A DNA stretch of 64,000 nucleotides from Neptunomonas antarctica. GTDB lineage: Bacteria; Pseudomonadota; Gammaproteobacteria; Pseudomonadales; Balneatricaceae. A program made the translations under genes and the position numbers. Under the pieces are notes generated by a model. That model worked only from the letters and a program-made list of their open reading frames with translations. It was not told the origin of the DNA and ran no database searches. This document shows, one piece after another, positions 44,196-52,400 of this stretch (its first letter is position 1; each line of letters begins with the position of its first letter). Location: assembly GCF_001305295.1 (NCBI RefSeq), contig NZ_LJSI01000027.1, positions 62,001 to 126,000 of the forward strand, read 5' to 3'.

Positions 44196-46259
44196 ATGTC
44201 CCAGGATCCGCTGCTGCAACCCTTCACCCTGAAACATCTGCGGTTAAAGAACCGGATCATGATCACCAGTCATGAGCCGGCCTATCCGGAAGACGGCATG
44301 CCCAAGGCGCGTTATCGTGCCTATCACCAGGAGCGAGCGAAGGCGGGTGTGGCCTTGACGATGACCGCAGGCTCGGCATCGGTTTCGCGGGACAGTCCAC
44401 CGGTGTTCAATAATATCCTGGCCTACAAGGATGAGGTGGTGCCCTGGATGAGGCAGGTCGCCGATGCCTGTCATGAACACGAGTGCGCGGTGATGATACA
44501 GCTCACCCATCTGGGGCGGCGTACCGGTTGGAACAAGGGCGACTGGCTGCCGGTGGTGTCGCCGTCACATCGCCGCGAAGCCTCGCATCGCGCCTTTCCC
44601 AAGCAGATGGAAGGCTGGGATATCGAGCGCATCATCGTCGATTATGCCGATGCGGCAGAACGGATGCAGGCCGCGGGACTCGATGGCATCGAGCTGCAGG
44701 CTTATGGTCATCTGATGGATCAGTTCTGGTCACCGCTGACCAATACCTTGGAGGGAAATAGCCTGGAGGGGTCCTACGGCGGCTCGTTGCAGAATCGCTT
44801 GCGCTTCACCACCGAAGTCCTGGCCGCAATACGTCAGCGGGTCGGGGATGCGTTTATCGTCGGGGTGCGCTATACCGCCGATGAGACGCTCGCCGGGGGG
44901 ATCTCTGCCGTCGAGGGGATCGAGATATCGAAACTGTTGCGCGATACCGGTCAGGTCGATTTTCTGAATGTGATCCGGGGTCATATAGATACCGATGCCG
45001 GGCTGACCGATGTGATTCCGGTACAGGGGATGCCCAGTGCCCCGCATCTGAATTTTGCCGGCGCGGTGCGCAAAGCTACCGGGATGCCGACTTTCCATGC
45101 GGCACGCATCAATGATGTGGCCACGGCGCGCCATGCCGTGGCAGCAGGGTTGGTCGATATGGTGGGGATGACCCGCGCACATATGGCGGATCCGCATCTG
45201 GTCAGAAAAATCATCCAGGGCCGCGAGACCGATATCCGTCCCTGTGTCGGTGCGACCTACTGTCTGGACCGCATCTATCAGGGCGGCGATGCGCTCTGTA
45301 TTCATAACGCGGCAACGGGACGCGAACTGAGTATGCCGCACGAGATTACGCCGGCGTCGACGCCCAGAAATCTGGTGATTATCGGGGCGGGGCCTGCGGG
45401 ACTGGAAGCGGCACGGGTTGCCGCCGAGCGCGGCCATAAGGTAACTCTACTCGAGGCGGCACCTGAGCCGGGTGGGCAGGTGCGTCTCTGTGCTCAGAAT
45501 CCACGCCGCCGCGAGATGCTGGCGATCATCGACTGGCGCATGGCGCAGTGTACGGCCCTGGGGGTGACATTTCATTTTAATGTCCTGGCGGAGGCGGCCG
45601 ATGTGATCGCCCTCAATCCCGATGTGGTAATCATCGCCACGGGTGGGTTGCCGGACACAGAGGTATTGGCCAGTGGTAATGAGCTGGTGGTGTCGAGTTG
45701 GGATATTATCTCCGGTGATGTCAAACCCGGCCAGAATGTACTGGTCTACGACGATGCCGGTGATCACGTCGGCCTGCAGGCCGCCGAGCAGATTGCGGCC
45801 ACCGGCGCCAGAGTCGAGATTATGACTCCCGATCGCAGTTTCGCCCCTGAGGTGATGGCGATGAATCTGGTGCCATATATGCGCGCCCTGCAGGCTAAGG
45901 AGGTAACCTTTACCGTCACCTACCGACTGCTCAGCGTCACCCGAACAGATACGAGAGCGGGTGCGGAGCTCTGCGCCAGCATCGGCACCGATTACTCAGA
46001 GCTGCGCCAACAACGCAGCTTTGATCAGATCGTTATCAACCATGGTACCCTGCCGCTGGAAGATCTGTACTTCGAACTCAGGCCGCACTCGAGCAATCTG
46101 GGTGCGGTGGATCAGGAGGCCCTGCTTGCCGGGCGTCAGCAGACCAGGAACGACAATCCCGACGGCAGGTTTCAGCTGTTTAGAATCGGCGACGCCGTCT
46201 CCTCGCGCAATACGCATGCCGCGATCTATGACGCGCTGCGTCTGGTTAAGGACATCTAG
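44196..46259 (+). CDS. NADH:flavin oxidoreductase, DgcA/StcD-type N-demethylase
   Basis: 687 residues. N-terminal TIM barrel with FMN (LKNRIMITSHEP, IELQAYGHLMDQFWSP), a Cys cluster segment (CVGATYCLDR ... ALCIHNA) and a C-terminal dinucleotide-binding domain (LVIIGAGPAGLEAARVAAER). This is the layout of trimethylamine/dimethylglycine dehydrogenases. The second Cys of the classic CxxCxxC cluster is Ala here, which I recall as a feature of the DgcA/StcD group. Size and 'CVGATYC' point to dimethylglycine or N-methylproline demethylation. AGAGG precedes the ATG. The proC-like remnant downstream favours N-methylproline/stachydrine. Confidence 0.82.
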   Translation: MSQDPLLQPFTLKHLRLKNRIMITSHEPAYPEDGMPKARYRAYHQERAKAGVALTMTAGSASVSRDSPPVFNNILAYKDEVVPWMRQVADACHEHECAVMIQLTHLGRRTGWNKGDWLPVVSPSHRREASHRAFPKQMEGWDIERIIVDYADAAERMQAAGLDGIELQAYGHLMDQFWSPLTNTLEGNSLEGSYGGSLQNRLRFTTEVLAAIRQRVGDAFIVGVRYTADETLAGGISAVEGIEISKLLRDTGQVDFLNVIRGHIDTDAGLTDVIPVQGMPSAPHLNFAGAVRKATGMPTFHAARINDVATARHAVAAGLVDMVGMTRAHMADPHLVRKIIQGRETDIRPCVGATYCLDRIYQGGDALCIHNAATGRELSMPHEITPASTPRNLVIIGAGPAGLEAARVAAERGHKVTLLEAAPEPGGQVRLCAQNPRRREMLAIIDWRMAQCTALGVTFHFNVLAEAADVIALNPDVVIIATGGLPDTEVLASGNELVVSSWDIISGDVKPGQNVLVYDDAGDHVGLQAAEQIAATGARVEIMTPDRSFAPEVMAMNLVPYMRALQAKEVTFTVTYRLLSVTRTDTRAGAELCASIGTDYSELRQQRSFDQIVINHGTLPLEDLYFELRPHSSNLGAVDQEALLAGRQQTRNDNPDGRFQLFRIGDAVSSRNTHAAIYDALRLVKDI

Positions 46260-46282
46260 TAGATGAGAGATGGAGAGAACGC

Positions 46283-46363
46283 ATGATAGAAACTCTGGGT
46301 ATTCTGGGTGTGGGACATCTTGCCAGCTTAGTGGTGGCGGGATTGCGACATGGCGACCTCTAA
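46283..46363 (+). pseudogene. pyrroline-5-carboxylate reductase-like N-terminal fragment
   Basis: An ATG with GGAGAG nine bases upstream starts IETLGILGVGHLASLVVAG, a Rossmann start with G-x-G-x-x-A as in ProC-type reductases, but the frame stops after 26 codons and the next gene follows at once. The rest (about 240 residues) has been deleted. The short peptide may still be made. Confidence 0.7.
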
Positions 46364-46387
46364 TGCGGATATGCCGAGGAACTATCG

Positions 46388-47134
46388 ATGAGTTATAAAA
46401 CCGCTTCAGCCGCTTGGTGGGCCGGAATCAAGGCGCTGTTGCCGATAGTGCCGGGTGTCGCGCCCTTCGGCCTGATCACCGGCGTTACGGCGGTGAAAAT
46501 GGGGTTGTCGCCAGAGTTATCGCTGGGGATGACCGGCCTTTTTTATGCCGGGTCCTCACAGCTCGCCGCTCTGCAGCTGTTGAATGATCAGGCCGCGTTG
46601 CCTGTTATTCTGCTGACCGCGCTGGTTATCAATATGCGCTTTGTGATGTACAGCGCCTCCCTGGCGCCCTATCTGGGTCCGTTGCCCTGGTTCTGGAAAT
46701 GGCCGCTGTGCTACCTGCTCACCGATCATGCCTATGCCCTGAGTATCCTGAAATACCGCAATAATACCATGGGGGATTATGGGCACTACTTCGTTGCCGC
46801 TGTATCGACGTGCATGTGGCTGGTGTGGATGTCTACGGCGGTCATCGGGATCGTCTTAGGCGCTCAGATACCGGCGAGTTGGGCGCTCGACTTTGCCATT
46901 CCGCTGATGTTTTTAGCGTTGCTGATTCCGGTGATTCAAGACTCCCCCTCCCTGGCGGCGGCTCTGGTTGCGGGCACGGTCGCGGTCTGTGCCTACAGCC
47001 TGCCCTACAACAGCGGCCTGATGCTGGCCGCGATCAGTGGCATCTGTTCAGGAATTTGGCTTGAATCACGCCAGCAGCGCCGCGCTCAGGCAGCTACGGA
47101 CCTTGCAACCCGTGATCTGGGGGCAGACACATGA
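46388..47134 (+). CDS. azlC: AzlC-family transporter subunit
   Basis: 248 residues with about seven hydrophobic spans. Opening GIKALLPIVPGVAPFGLITG and the conserved LFYAGSSQLAALQLL and ALVINMRFVMYSASL are AzlC signatures. AzlC works with AzlD as an exporter of branched-chain or related amino acids in the inner membrane. GAGGAA precedes the ATG. Its stop overlaps the azlD start by four bases (ATGA), so translation is coupled. Within this operon it may export or balance amino acid products of the demethylase. Confidence 0.92.
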   Translation: MSYKTASAAWWAGIKALLPIVPGVAPFGLITGVTAVKMGLSPELSLGMTGLFYAGSSQLAALQLLNDQAALPVILLTALVINMRFVMYSASLAPYLGPLPWFWKWPLCYLLTDHAYALSILKYRNNTMGDYGHYFVAAVSTCMWLVWMSTAVIGIVLGAQIPASWALDFAIPLMFLALLIPVIQDSPSLAAALVAGTVAVCAYSLPYNSGLMLAAISGICSGIWLESRQQRRAQAATDLATRDLGADT

Positions 47135-47451
47135 GCGACACTAATCTGTGGATATTCTTTGTGATTATCGGCGTCGGAACTTTTCTACTGCGAGGCTGCT
47201 TTATTCTGCTCCCCGGGAGTCAGCGTCAGCCCGTCTGGCTGAACAGGGCGCTGCATTATGTGCCCGCCAGTGTCTTGGCGGCACTGGTGTTTCCTGCATT
47301 GATAAGGCTCCAGAGCGAGGGTCTGGAGTATGACTGGCATCGCTTGCTGGCCGCACTGGTCGCGGCTCTGGTTGCCTGGAAAAGCAAGAATATGCTGCTG
47401 ACGCTGGGGATCGGTATGGGCGTGCTCTGGGGGACCGAGTTTATCACCTGA
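47131..47451 (+). CDS. azlD: AzlD-family transporter subunit
   Basis: 106 residues with three to four spans: LWIFFVIIGVGTFLLRGCFI, RALHYVPASVLAALVFPALI and a closing LLTLGIGMGVLWG. The 'YVPASVLAALVFPAL' segment is typical of AzlD. Partner of the overlapping AzlC; last gene of the G+C-rich operon. Confidence 0.92.
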   Translation: MSDTNLWIFFVIIGVGTFLLRGCFILLPGSQRQPVWLNRALHYVPASVLAALVFPALIRLQSEGLEYDWHRLLAALVAALVAWKSKNMLLTLGIGMGVLWGTEFIT

Positions 47452-47467
47452 TCCCCGGAGCCGAATC

Positions 47468-47490
47468 AAAGGAGTCAAAGCCCTTTAATT
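47468..47490. repeat. solitary REP-like copy
   Basis: AAAGGAGTCAAAGCCCTTT followed by AATT closely matches the inverted flanks of the decayed Y1 transposase at 48967 and 49457 (AAAGGGGTCAAAGCCCTTT). A third, stand-alone member of the same repeat family, just after azlD. Confidence 0.6.
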
Positions 47491-47603
47491 TCAGAGAAAT
47501 AGTTTCTTAGCGTAAAAACACTGAGCAACCCGGCATTCTGGTCTATAGCCATACGTTTTGGGCCGGGAGGAATGGGGGTTGGCGGTACACTCACTAGCAG
47601 GCC

Positions 47604-48689
47604 CTAACAATTCGATGGCGAGTTTAGCGCCATGAATTTTTCAATATGATGGAAGGCTTCCTGAGCTTCTGGCATTTTATCGTGAAACAAATGCCACACA
47701 TGGATCATGTGAGGCCAGGTTTCCAGGGAAGCGTCGGTTCCACTACTGATTGCCTTATTGACATAGCGGCGAGAATCATCGAGAAGCATTTCCGCCTCAC
47801 TGGCATGGATAAGAATTGGCGGTAGATTAGACAGATCACCATGAACCGGTGACAGCCTGGGATCGCAAGGGCGCAAGCGGTTGCTAAAAAATGCAAACCA
47901 GAGGAACAGCCAATTAGGCATCGTCATCAATTTACCAAAATCGGGTCCGAGCATAGGGTCTGTCGACAGGTTCGCTCTGAGGCTGGGACTTGAACAGGTT
48001 CCATCAGCAGCGGGAGAAAGCGCGATGGCCCCATTGGCCATTTTCAATCCTTCATTCCGGGCCCAGGCAATTACAGCCAGGACCAGATTTCCGCCAGCGG
48101 AATCACCAGCCACAAAGAGTGTTTTTACCTGACCGGGACCGTCCGGGCCATTGTCAAGAATCCAGCGGTAAGCCGTTTGGCAATCGGCAAGGCAATCCAG
48201 ACGTTTATGCTCCGGCAACAGTCGGTAGTCAATCGCCAGTACTGACATGCCCTGGGATCTTGCCAATCGTGTGGTTATTGAGCGATGACTATTGGGACTT
48301 CCCAAAATAAAGGCGCCACCGTGAATGTAAAGCAGACGCCTCTTGGGATCAGCATCTTCAGCTAAAATCCATTCCGCCGGGACGCCCCCGACGTCGACGG
48401 CCTGTATGCGAATCCCATCCAGAGAGACGCCTTCACTCCACTGCTCGGCGCTAGCACGCATGGCGGGTATCAGCTTTGTAAAAGAGCCTCTGGGCCTGTT
48501 GCTTTGCATCTCATTGAACATATCCACAGCGTCGAAATGAGCCTTACTGGGTTCTGTATCAAGAGGCCTCATCAGAGAGCCTGCAGCTTGGTCGTAGCTG
48601 CTCAAATTTTCACCTCGCAGATAAAAGCGGGTAAAAACCCAGAGCAGAAAAAAAATAATAATGACGGGTAAAAAGCTCGCGATTGACAA
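47604..48689 (-). CDS. alpha/beta hydrolase, hormone-sensitive-lipase type
   Basis: 361 residues from a TTG at 48689 with AGGA six bases upstream. N-terminal membrane anchor (FLPVIIIFFLLWVFTRFYL), oxyanion-hole motif LLYIHGGAFILGSP, nucleophile GDSAGGNLVLAV, acidic residue in the LIHASEAEMLLDDS region and a His in THMIHVWHLFHD-like sequence near the end. Carboxylesterase of the HSL group, facing the periplasm if the anchor is uncleaved. Substrate unknown. Upstream 280 bases carry GGGGTCAGGG-type words of the REP family and no gene. Confidence 0.88.
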   Translation of the reverse strand: MSIASFLPVIIIFFLLWVFTRFYLRGENLSSYDQAAGSLMRPLDTEPSKAHFDAVDMFNEMQSNRPRGSFTKLIPAMRASAEQWSEGVSLDGIRIQAVDVGGVPAEWILAEDADPKRRLLYIHGGAFILGSPNSHRSITTRLARSQGMSVLAIDYRLLPEHKRLDCLADCQTAYRWILDNGPDGPGQVKTLFVAGDSAGGNLVLAVIAWARNEGLKMANGAIALSPAADGTCSSPSLRANLSTDPMLGPDFGKLMTMPNWLFLWFAFFSNRLRPCDPRLSPVHGDLSNLPPILIHASEAEMLLDDSRRYVNKAISSGTDASLETWPHMIHVWHLFHDKMPEAQEAFHHIEKFMALNSPSNC

Positions 48690-48966
48690 GATATTTCCTT
48701 ATGGATAAATGGGGTCAGGGATAAATAGAGCCAGAGTAAAATGGCACTTACTTAAGAGGTAATATACTGAAATAAAATAGAAAACATGGTTACAAGTGAT
48801 AGGTTACCAGTCGCCAAAAAACCCCCTATCAAACAAGAAACCAGCCTTCACATGTATACTAATCAGCGCCCCTCAAGTTTAACAGCAATCTATTATTCAT
48901 TACGCAAAAACACACGATCCTTATACTTTTATAGATATTCTCAACAGCCCTGAATATATTGATCAC

Positions 48967-48992
48967 ATTAAAGGGGTCAAAGCCCTTTTTGA
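48967..48992. repeat. left REP flank of decayed Y1 transposase
   Basis: ATTAAAGGGGTCAAAGCCCT followed by TTTTGA; inverted partner at 49457-49483. Its AAAGGG/CCCTTT core can fold on itself. Confidence 0.65.
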
Positions 48993-49408
48993 CTTGGACC
49001 TGTAAGTTTTATCGGTCTTCCACGCCTAGCCAGACTTACTTTACACGTTAACCGTCGCTCGACTTTCTCGCGAAAAAAATCACTGCCTAACGGGGTTCAA
49101 TTCGATATAACGCCCCTCCCATATTGATCCACTTCTACCTTATTTATAATTAATGTAAGGAACATAACGCCTACCGATATATGCATAAACAAACTGATAT
49201 CCCGGCCCTCCAGGGGAGTAACCAGTGAATGGATATGATTAGTCATTAACACAAAAGCATGCAGGCTAGCTCGATATTTTTCGCCTGCTTCTTTCTACCA
49301 ATACGCATAAGTCGCATAGTCCTGAGCTTCAAAAAATATAGGTTCTTTCGAATGACCTCGATGAACAATATGAACCGGCACGTCCGGCAGGTAAAACCTT
49401 GGCCTCAT
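48977..49408 (-). pseudogene. decayed REP-associated (Y1/HUH) transposase
   Basis: ATG at 49408 begins RPRFYLPDVPVHIVHRGHSK, stops at TAG (49295-49297), and the same frame goes on with EKYRASLHAFVLMTNHIHSL, which holds the HUH motif (HIH). After a TGA at 49097 another frame gives LGSDFFREKVERRL and SLARRGRPIKLTGPSQKGL, the family tail. So it carries a nonsense codon, a missing middle and a frameshift. Intact members are about 220-320 residues. Inverted REP copies flank it. Confidence 0.8.
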
Positions 49409-49456
49409 CTGCATTATTTATTATTTTAAATCAATTACTTACCAATAAACTCAATG

Positions 49457-49483
49457 ATCTAAAAGGGCTTTAACCCCTTTAAT
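49457..49483. repeat. right REP flank of decayed Y1 transposase
   Basis: ATCTAAAAGGGCTTTAACCC followed by CTTTAAT, the reverse complement of the left flank with two or three changes. The pair encloses the pseudogene. Confidence 0.65.
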
Positions 49484-49485
49484 TA

Positions 49486-49573
49486 AAGGCCGAATATATG
49501 GGAGCAATACTCTTTTAGTCACCCAGCAACTTTACCTTGCATCGTGGAGCGGACCATATATGACCCTGTCATT
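49486..49573. repeat. ~87 bp direct repeat, copy 1
   Basis: Contains GAGCAATACTCTTTTAGTCA, CTTTACCTTGCATCG and GGACCATATATGACC. Copy 2 at 50612-50698 differs at about eight positions. The two copies bracket the truncated IS110. Another GACCCCGTCATTTTATTTT word follows at 49611. Confidence 0.85.
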
Positions 49574-49627
49574 CCGTTATCAGAGCACGGGATCATAAAT
49601 CAAAGACCTGACCCCGTCATTTTATTT

Positions 49628-50396
49628 TAAATCTAACAAGAGTGACGCCGCAGATGCCGAAGCGATCTGCGAAGCCGCACAGCGCCCTACTATGCGCTTT
49701 GTACCCGCGAAAAGTATTCAACAGCAGGATATTCAGAGTGTGCACCGGATCAGGAGCCAGGCGGTGGCCAGAAGAACTGCGCTGGCAAACCAAATTCGAG
49801 GATTGTTAACGGAATATGGGGTCATTATGCCTCAGGGAATTTCGTATATTCGTAAACATATACCGATGATCCTAGAGGATGCGGAAAACGATTTGACCGC
49901 GCTGTTTCGAGAACTTCTCAGTGAACTTTACGATGAGATGGTTCACCTGGATCAGCGTGTCGACATGCTGGAACAGAAGCTGGTAGTCATTTCCGTCCAG
50001 AATCCAGACTGCCAGCGACTGCTGACAATTCCAGGGATAGGGTTACTCACGGCAACGGCATTAGTGGCCGCCATAGGCGATATTTCGGTATTCAAGAATG
50101 GTCGCGAGCTGGCCGCCTGGCTCGGATTGGTTCCGAGACAGCATTCTACGGGAGGCATGCCGACGTTACTGGGCATCAGCAAGCGAGGTGATACTTACTT
50201 GCGAACGCTGCTGATCCACGGCGGCAGAACCGTGGTACGGGTTGCGCATAAATATGAAGACCGCCGTAATCAATGGATCAAGGAGTTGGACCAACGACGT
50301 GGTAAGAACATCTCAGCGGTAGCCGTCGCCAATAAGAATGCGCGCATTGCCTGGGCTGTATTGAGCAAGAAGGAGTCTTACCAAGCGGCTGCATAA
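49628..50396 (+). pseudogene. IS110/IS1111-family transposase, 5'-truncated
   Basis: The frame is open from about 49628 with KSNKSDAADAEAICEAAQRP, a segment internal to IS110 transposases, and runs to TAA at 50396. The C-terminal Transposase_20 domain is complete (LLTIPGIGLLTATALVAAIG, FKNGRELAAWLGLVPRQHST, GDTYLRTLLIHGGR). The N-terminal DEDD catalytic half (roughly 90 residues) is missing, so it cannot be active. The junction abuts a GACCCCGTCATTTTATTTT word also present in the flanking direct repeats. The ATG at 49692 is internal and not a true start. Confidence 0.88.
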
Positions 50397-50611
50397 GCAC
50401 TCACTGGGCAGGCTGATTAACGGCTGTAAGATTTATCGTTTAACTAGAAAATCAACGAGTTGCGCGGATAAAGTTCAAGTGATGGCATAAAAGGTAACAC
50501 CTGCGCTCCTGAGAACCTGCTGGGGTCTAGGGCCCATTGAGGCCGAAGACCTGATGAGGTGGGAGCGCGCGGATTCCATCAGGGCCAGAGATGCTTAGCC
50601 ATCTCATCCCA
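50397..50611. other. 3' noncoding part of the IS110-type element, no gene
   Basis: From the transposase stop to the second direct repeat. G+C-rich text with ACCTGCGCTCCTGAGAACCT and GAGGTGGGAGCGCGCGGATT is consistent with the 3' end of an IS1111-type element. No credible frame. Confidence 0.4.
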
Positions 50612-50698
50612 AGGCCGGATATAGGGGAGCAATACTCTTTTAGTCACCCAGTAACTTTACCTTGCATCGCGGGGCGGACCATATATGACCCCGTCATT
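50612..50698. repeat. ~87 bp direct repeat, copy 2
   Basis: Partner of 49486-49573. It ends four bases before the stop codon of the GIY-YIG-like gene and has replaced any attC site that followed it. Confidence 0.85.
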
Positions 50699-50701
50699 TT
50701 T

Positions 50702-51181
50702 TTAGGGTATATTTATAAATGTGTTTAGCTTGATACAGTTCTTTACTCGCCATTCAACGGAACCCGAATTCTTATTCCTGCGGTTCCAATTTGGTCTTGT
50801 ATCATTAAGTATGTGCTGTTCTAAAGACTTACTTATATTAAGTTTCCCATGGCTTTCTATATTGCAATATGGTTCTACTGCAAGCCAAATATAAAGCTCT
50901 TGGTTAGATTCCAAAAAATCATTGATATTACTATACATGTGATGATTTACGTACCCACGAGTTAACCATCGATCTCTTAGGTTATAACTAAACTCACCAA
51001 CATATAATATATTTTCACCTGTAGTAACAACGTAAACCGTCTCATCAGCACGCTCATAGCGTTTATCGAAAAAATTGATTTTTATATATGAATCCCATCT
51101 TTTAAGATTGCATGGTATATCTGTTTTTACAAACTCACCGGCTTTAACAAATTCAAAGCCTGAGATATTTCTGAATTCCAT
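50702..51181 (-). CDS. GIY-YIG-like protein (gene cassette)
   Basis: 159 residues. VYVVTTGENILYVGEFSYNL followed by RDRWLTRG has the GIY-YIG spacing (Y-V-V ... Y-V-G, then Arg), and SLEQHILNDTRPNWNRR gives the later Glu and Asn. A nuclease fold is therefore likely, although the first motif is altered (VYVV). Starts 11 bases past the right core of an attC site, so it is an integron-type cassette gene. Role unknown; single-domain GIY-YIG cassette proteins are common and mostly unstudied. Confidence 0.65.
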   Translation of the reverse strand: MEFRNISGFEFVKAGEFVKTDIPCNLKRWDSYIKINFFDKRYERADETVYVVTTGENILYVGEFSYNLRDRWLTRGYVNHHMYSNINDFLESNQELYIWLAVEPYCNIESHGKLNISKSLEQHILNDTRPNWNRRNKNSGSVEWRVKNCIKLNTFINIP

Positions 51182-51191
51182 AATTACCGAG

Positions 51192-51293
51192 CCCTAACGC
51201 CAACATATGGGGCGGCTGTAACAGAGCGAGGAACGAGTGGCGTGTAAGCCGTCCCAGCAGCCGCAGGCTGCGAACATAATGTTCTTGTTAGCC
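51192..51293 (-). repeat. attC site, 102 bases
   Basis: Minus strand GGCTAACAAGAACATTATGT ... ATATGTTGGCGTTAGGG: left core GGCTAAC, right core GTTAGGG, with AACAT/ATGTT arms and a long GC-rich imperfect palindrome (GCAGCCTGCGGCTGCTGGGA; CAGCCGCCCC). It begins three bases after the stop of one cassette gene and ends ten before the start of the next. Confidence 0.85.
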
Positions 51294-51296
51294 TTT

Positions 51297-51911
51297 TCAG
51301 AATCGATCAACCAGTTCAGCAATATCTTCAATATTACCAATTTTAATAGTTAGGCATTCTAAATTGGATTGCCTACCCATTAAAGGCAACCAACAAAATC
51401 GCCATTCATGCTGAAATAAATATTTGAATGGTTTTGAGTATGACGGCCCATGCTGGCTACTTTGCCCATAGATTACTCTCGCATCATGAGGAACCCAATT
51501 TTTCAGATATAACTCTGAAGTTTGAAATATTCTTTCAGAAAACTCATTGGGATCATGGATAATCAAACATGAATCAGACTCTTTAAATTCATCAAATAAG
51601 TAAGAATCCTTTTTTATGCTTAGACAGAGCATAAAATAATCAGTTTCTAACTCATCTGTTATAATCACATTCGAAGATGGTATGATTGGCCTTCCAGTGG
51701 TAAGGCAAGTTATATCAACGTCTTCTTGGGGTAATGATAACTCAAAGCACATTTCATCATCTTGTCTTGGCGCATCTCCTTGGAGTGACTTTATATAAGT
51801 CGCAGATACCAGCCTGAATTCGCCTTCATAAAGCGATTTTTCAAGCCATTTTCTCTTAGAATAGCGAAATAGTTTTTCTGGCCGCTTTTCAATTAAAATC
51901 GAACGAGTCAT
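51297..51911 (-). CDS. DUF2971-like protein (gene cassette)
   Basis: 204 residues. The opening PEKLFRYSKRKWLEKSLYEG, then EFRLVSATYIKS, and the late FKYLFQHEWRFCWLP resemble the frame of DUF2971 proteins ('LYKYRS...' start and a 'Y..E.EWR' motif), but the match is not close. No signal or span. AGGA lies just before the ATG. It sits exactly between two attC sites. Function unknown. Confidence 0.6.
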   Translation of the reverse strand: MTRSILIEKRPEKLFRYSKRKWLEKSLYEGEFRLVSATYIKSLQGDAPRQDDEMCFELSLPQEDVDITCLTTGRPIIPSSNVIITDELETDYFMLCLSIKKDSYLFDEFKESDSCLIIHDPNEFSERIFQTSELYLKNWVPHDARVIYGQSSQHGPSYSKPFKYLFQHEWRFCWLPLMGRQSNLECLTIKIGNIEDIAELVDRF

Positions 51912-51926
51912 TACTTTCCTTTATAA

Positions 51927-52018
51927 GGCTAACGCCTCGTTAAGCGGATAAAAATGGTTGGTTAAAATCGCGAAGCTATAATCAACTGTTTTTATTCCGT
52001 TTAAGCGACTTATTATAC
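51927..52018 (-). repeat. attC site, 92 bases
   Basis: Minus strand starts GTATAATAAGTCGCTTAAAC and ends CGCTTAACGAGGCGTTAGCC. Arms CGCTTAA(A)CGGAATAAAAA / TTTTTATCCG(C)TTAACG... pair almost end to end around GTTGATTATAGCTTCGCG. Right core GTTAGCC. The TAA of the upstream cassette gene lies in the left core. Confidence 0.88.
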
Positions 52019-52366
52019 ATTTTTTGCGATTAGACTACGAATGCGTTTTAAGCCTTCATCGGGATTAGCGTATACGCCTTCCGATAGCAGGACATCTCCT
52101 GATTTTGACAATACTACTAACCTACAGTTTTCCAAAGGGTCATCCTCTGGAATATATTGCATAACCTTTTTACTAGAAGATTTAACTATTGCAGGTATAA
52201 AATGATCTTCAACCAAATTTTTGGTTGTGAAATAATCCATAAAACACCCTAAAGAATAAAATAATTTACTTTTAGTTGGGTGGTTGTCATCATAAATAAC
52301 TAAAAAAACCATTTTACCATTTTGACCTGCAAGTTTAATTGCAGAAGAAATGTCATAGCACGGGTC
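52013..52366 (-). pseudogene. 5'-truncated thioredoxin-like cassette gene
   Basis: The open frame begins right after a TGA at the edge of the REP copy (52368) and has no start codon until the ATG at 52312, yet the upstream codons (CYDISSAIKLAGQNGKMVFL) join naturally to VIYDDNHPTKSKLFYSLGCF and the tail DEGLKRIRSLI. The 'SAIKLAGQNGKMVFLVIYDD' segment looks like the first strand of a thioredoxin-like fold with no CxxC. The Y1 transposase unit seems to have cut off its 5' end. The 99-residue product from 52312 may still be made. Confidence 0.6.
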
Positions 52367-52367
52367 T

Positions 52368-52379
52368 CAGGGTCGGACC
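52368..52379. repeat. left inverted REP flank of the Y1 transposase unit
   Basis: CAGGGTCGGACC; its exact reverse complement lies at 53292-53303, on the far side of the transposase gene. Confidence 0.75.
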
Positions 52380-52400
52380 TAGGCAACTCATTGATTACAT

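Noticed and set aside
44730-45437. 235-codon minus-strand frame inside the flavoprotein gene.
   Set aside because: G+C-rich shadow, His/Arg-rich and without family features; the plus-strand gene is unambiguous.
49692-50396. IS110 frame as a complete transposase starting at ATG 49692.
   Set aside because: Family sequence continues upstream of this ATG in the same frame and the DEDD catalytic half is absent.
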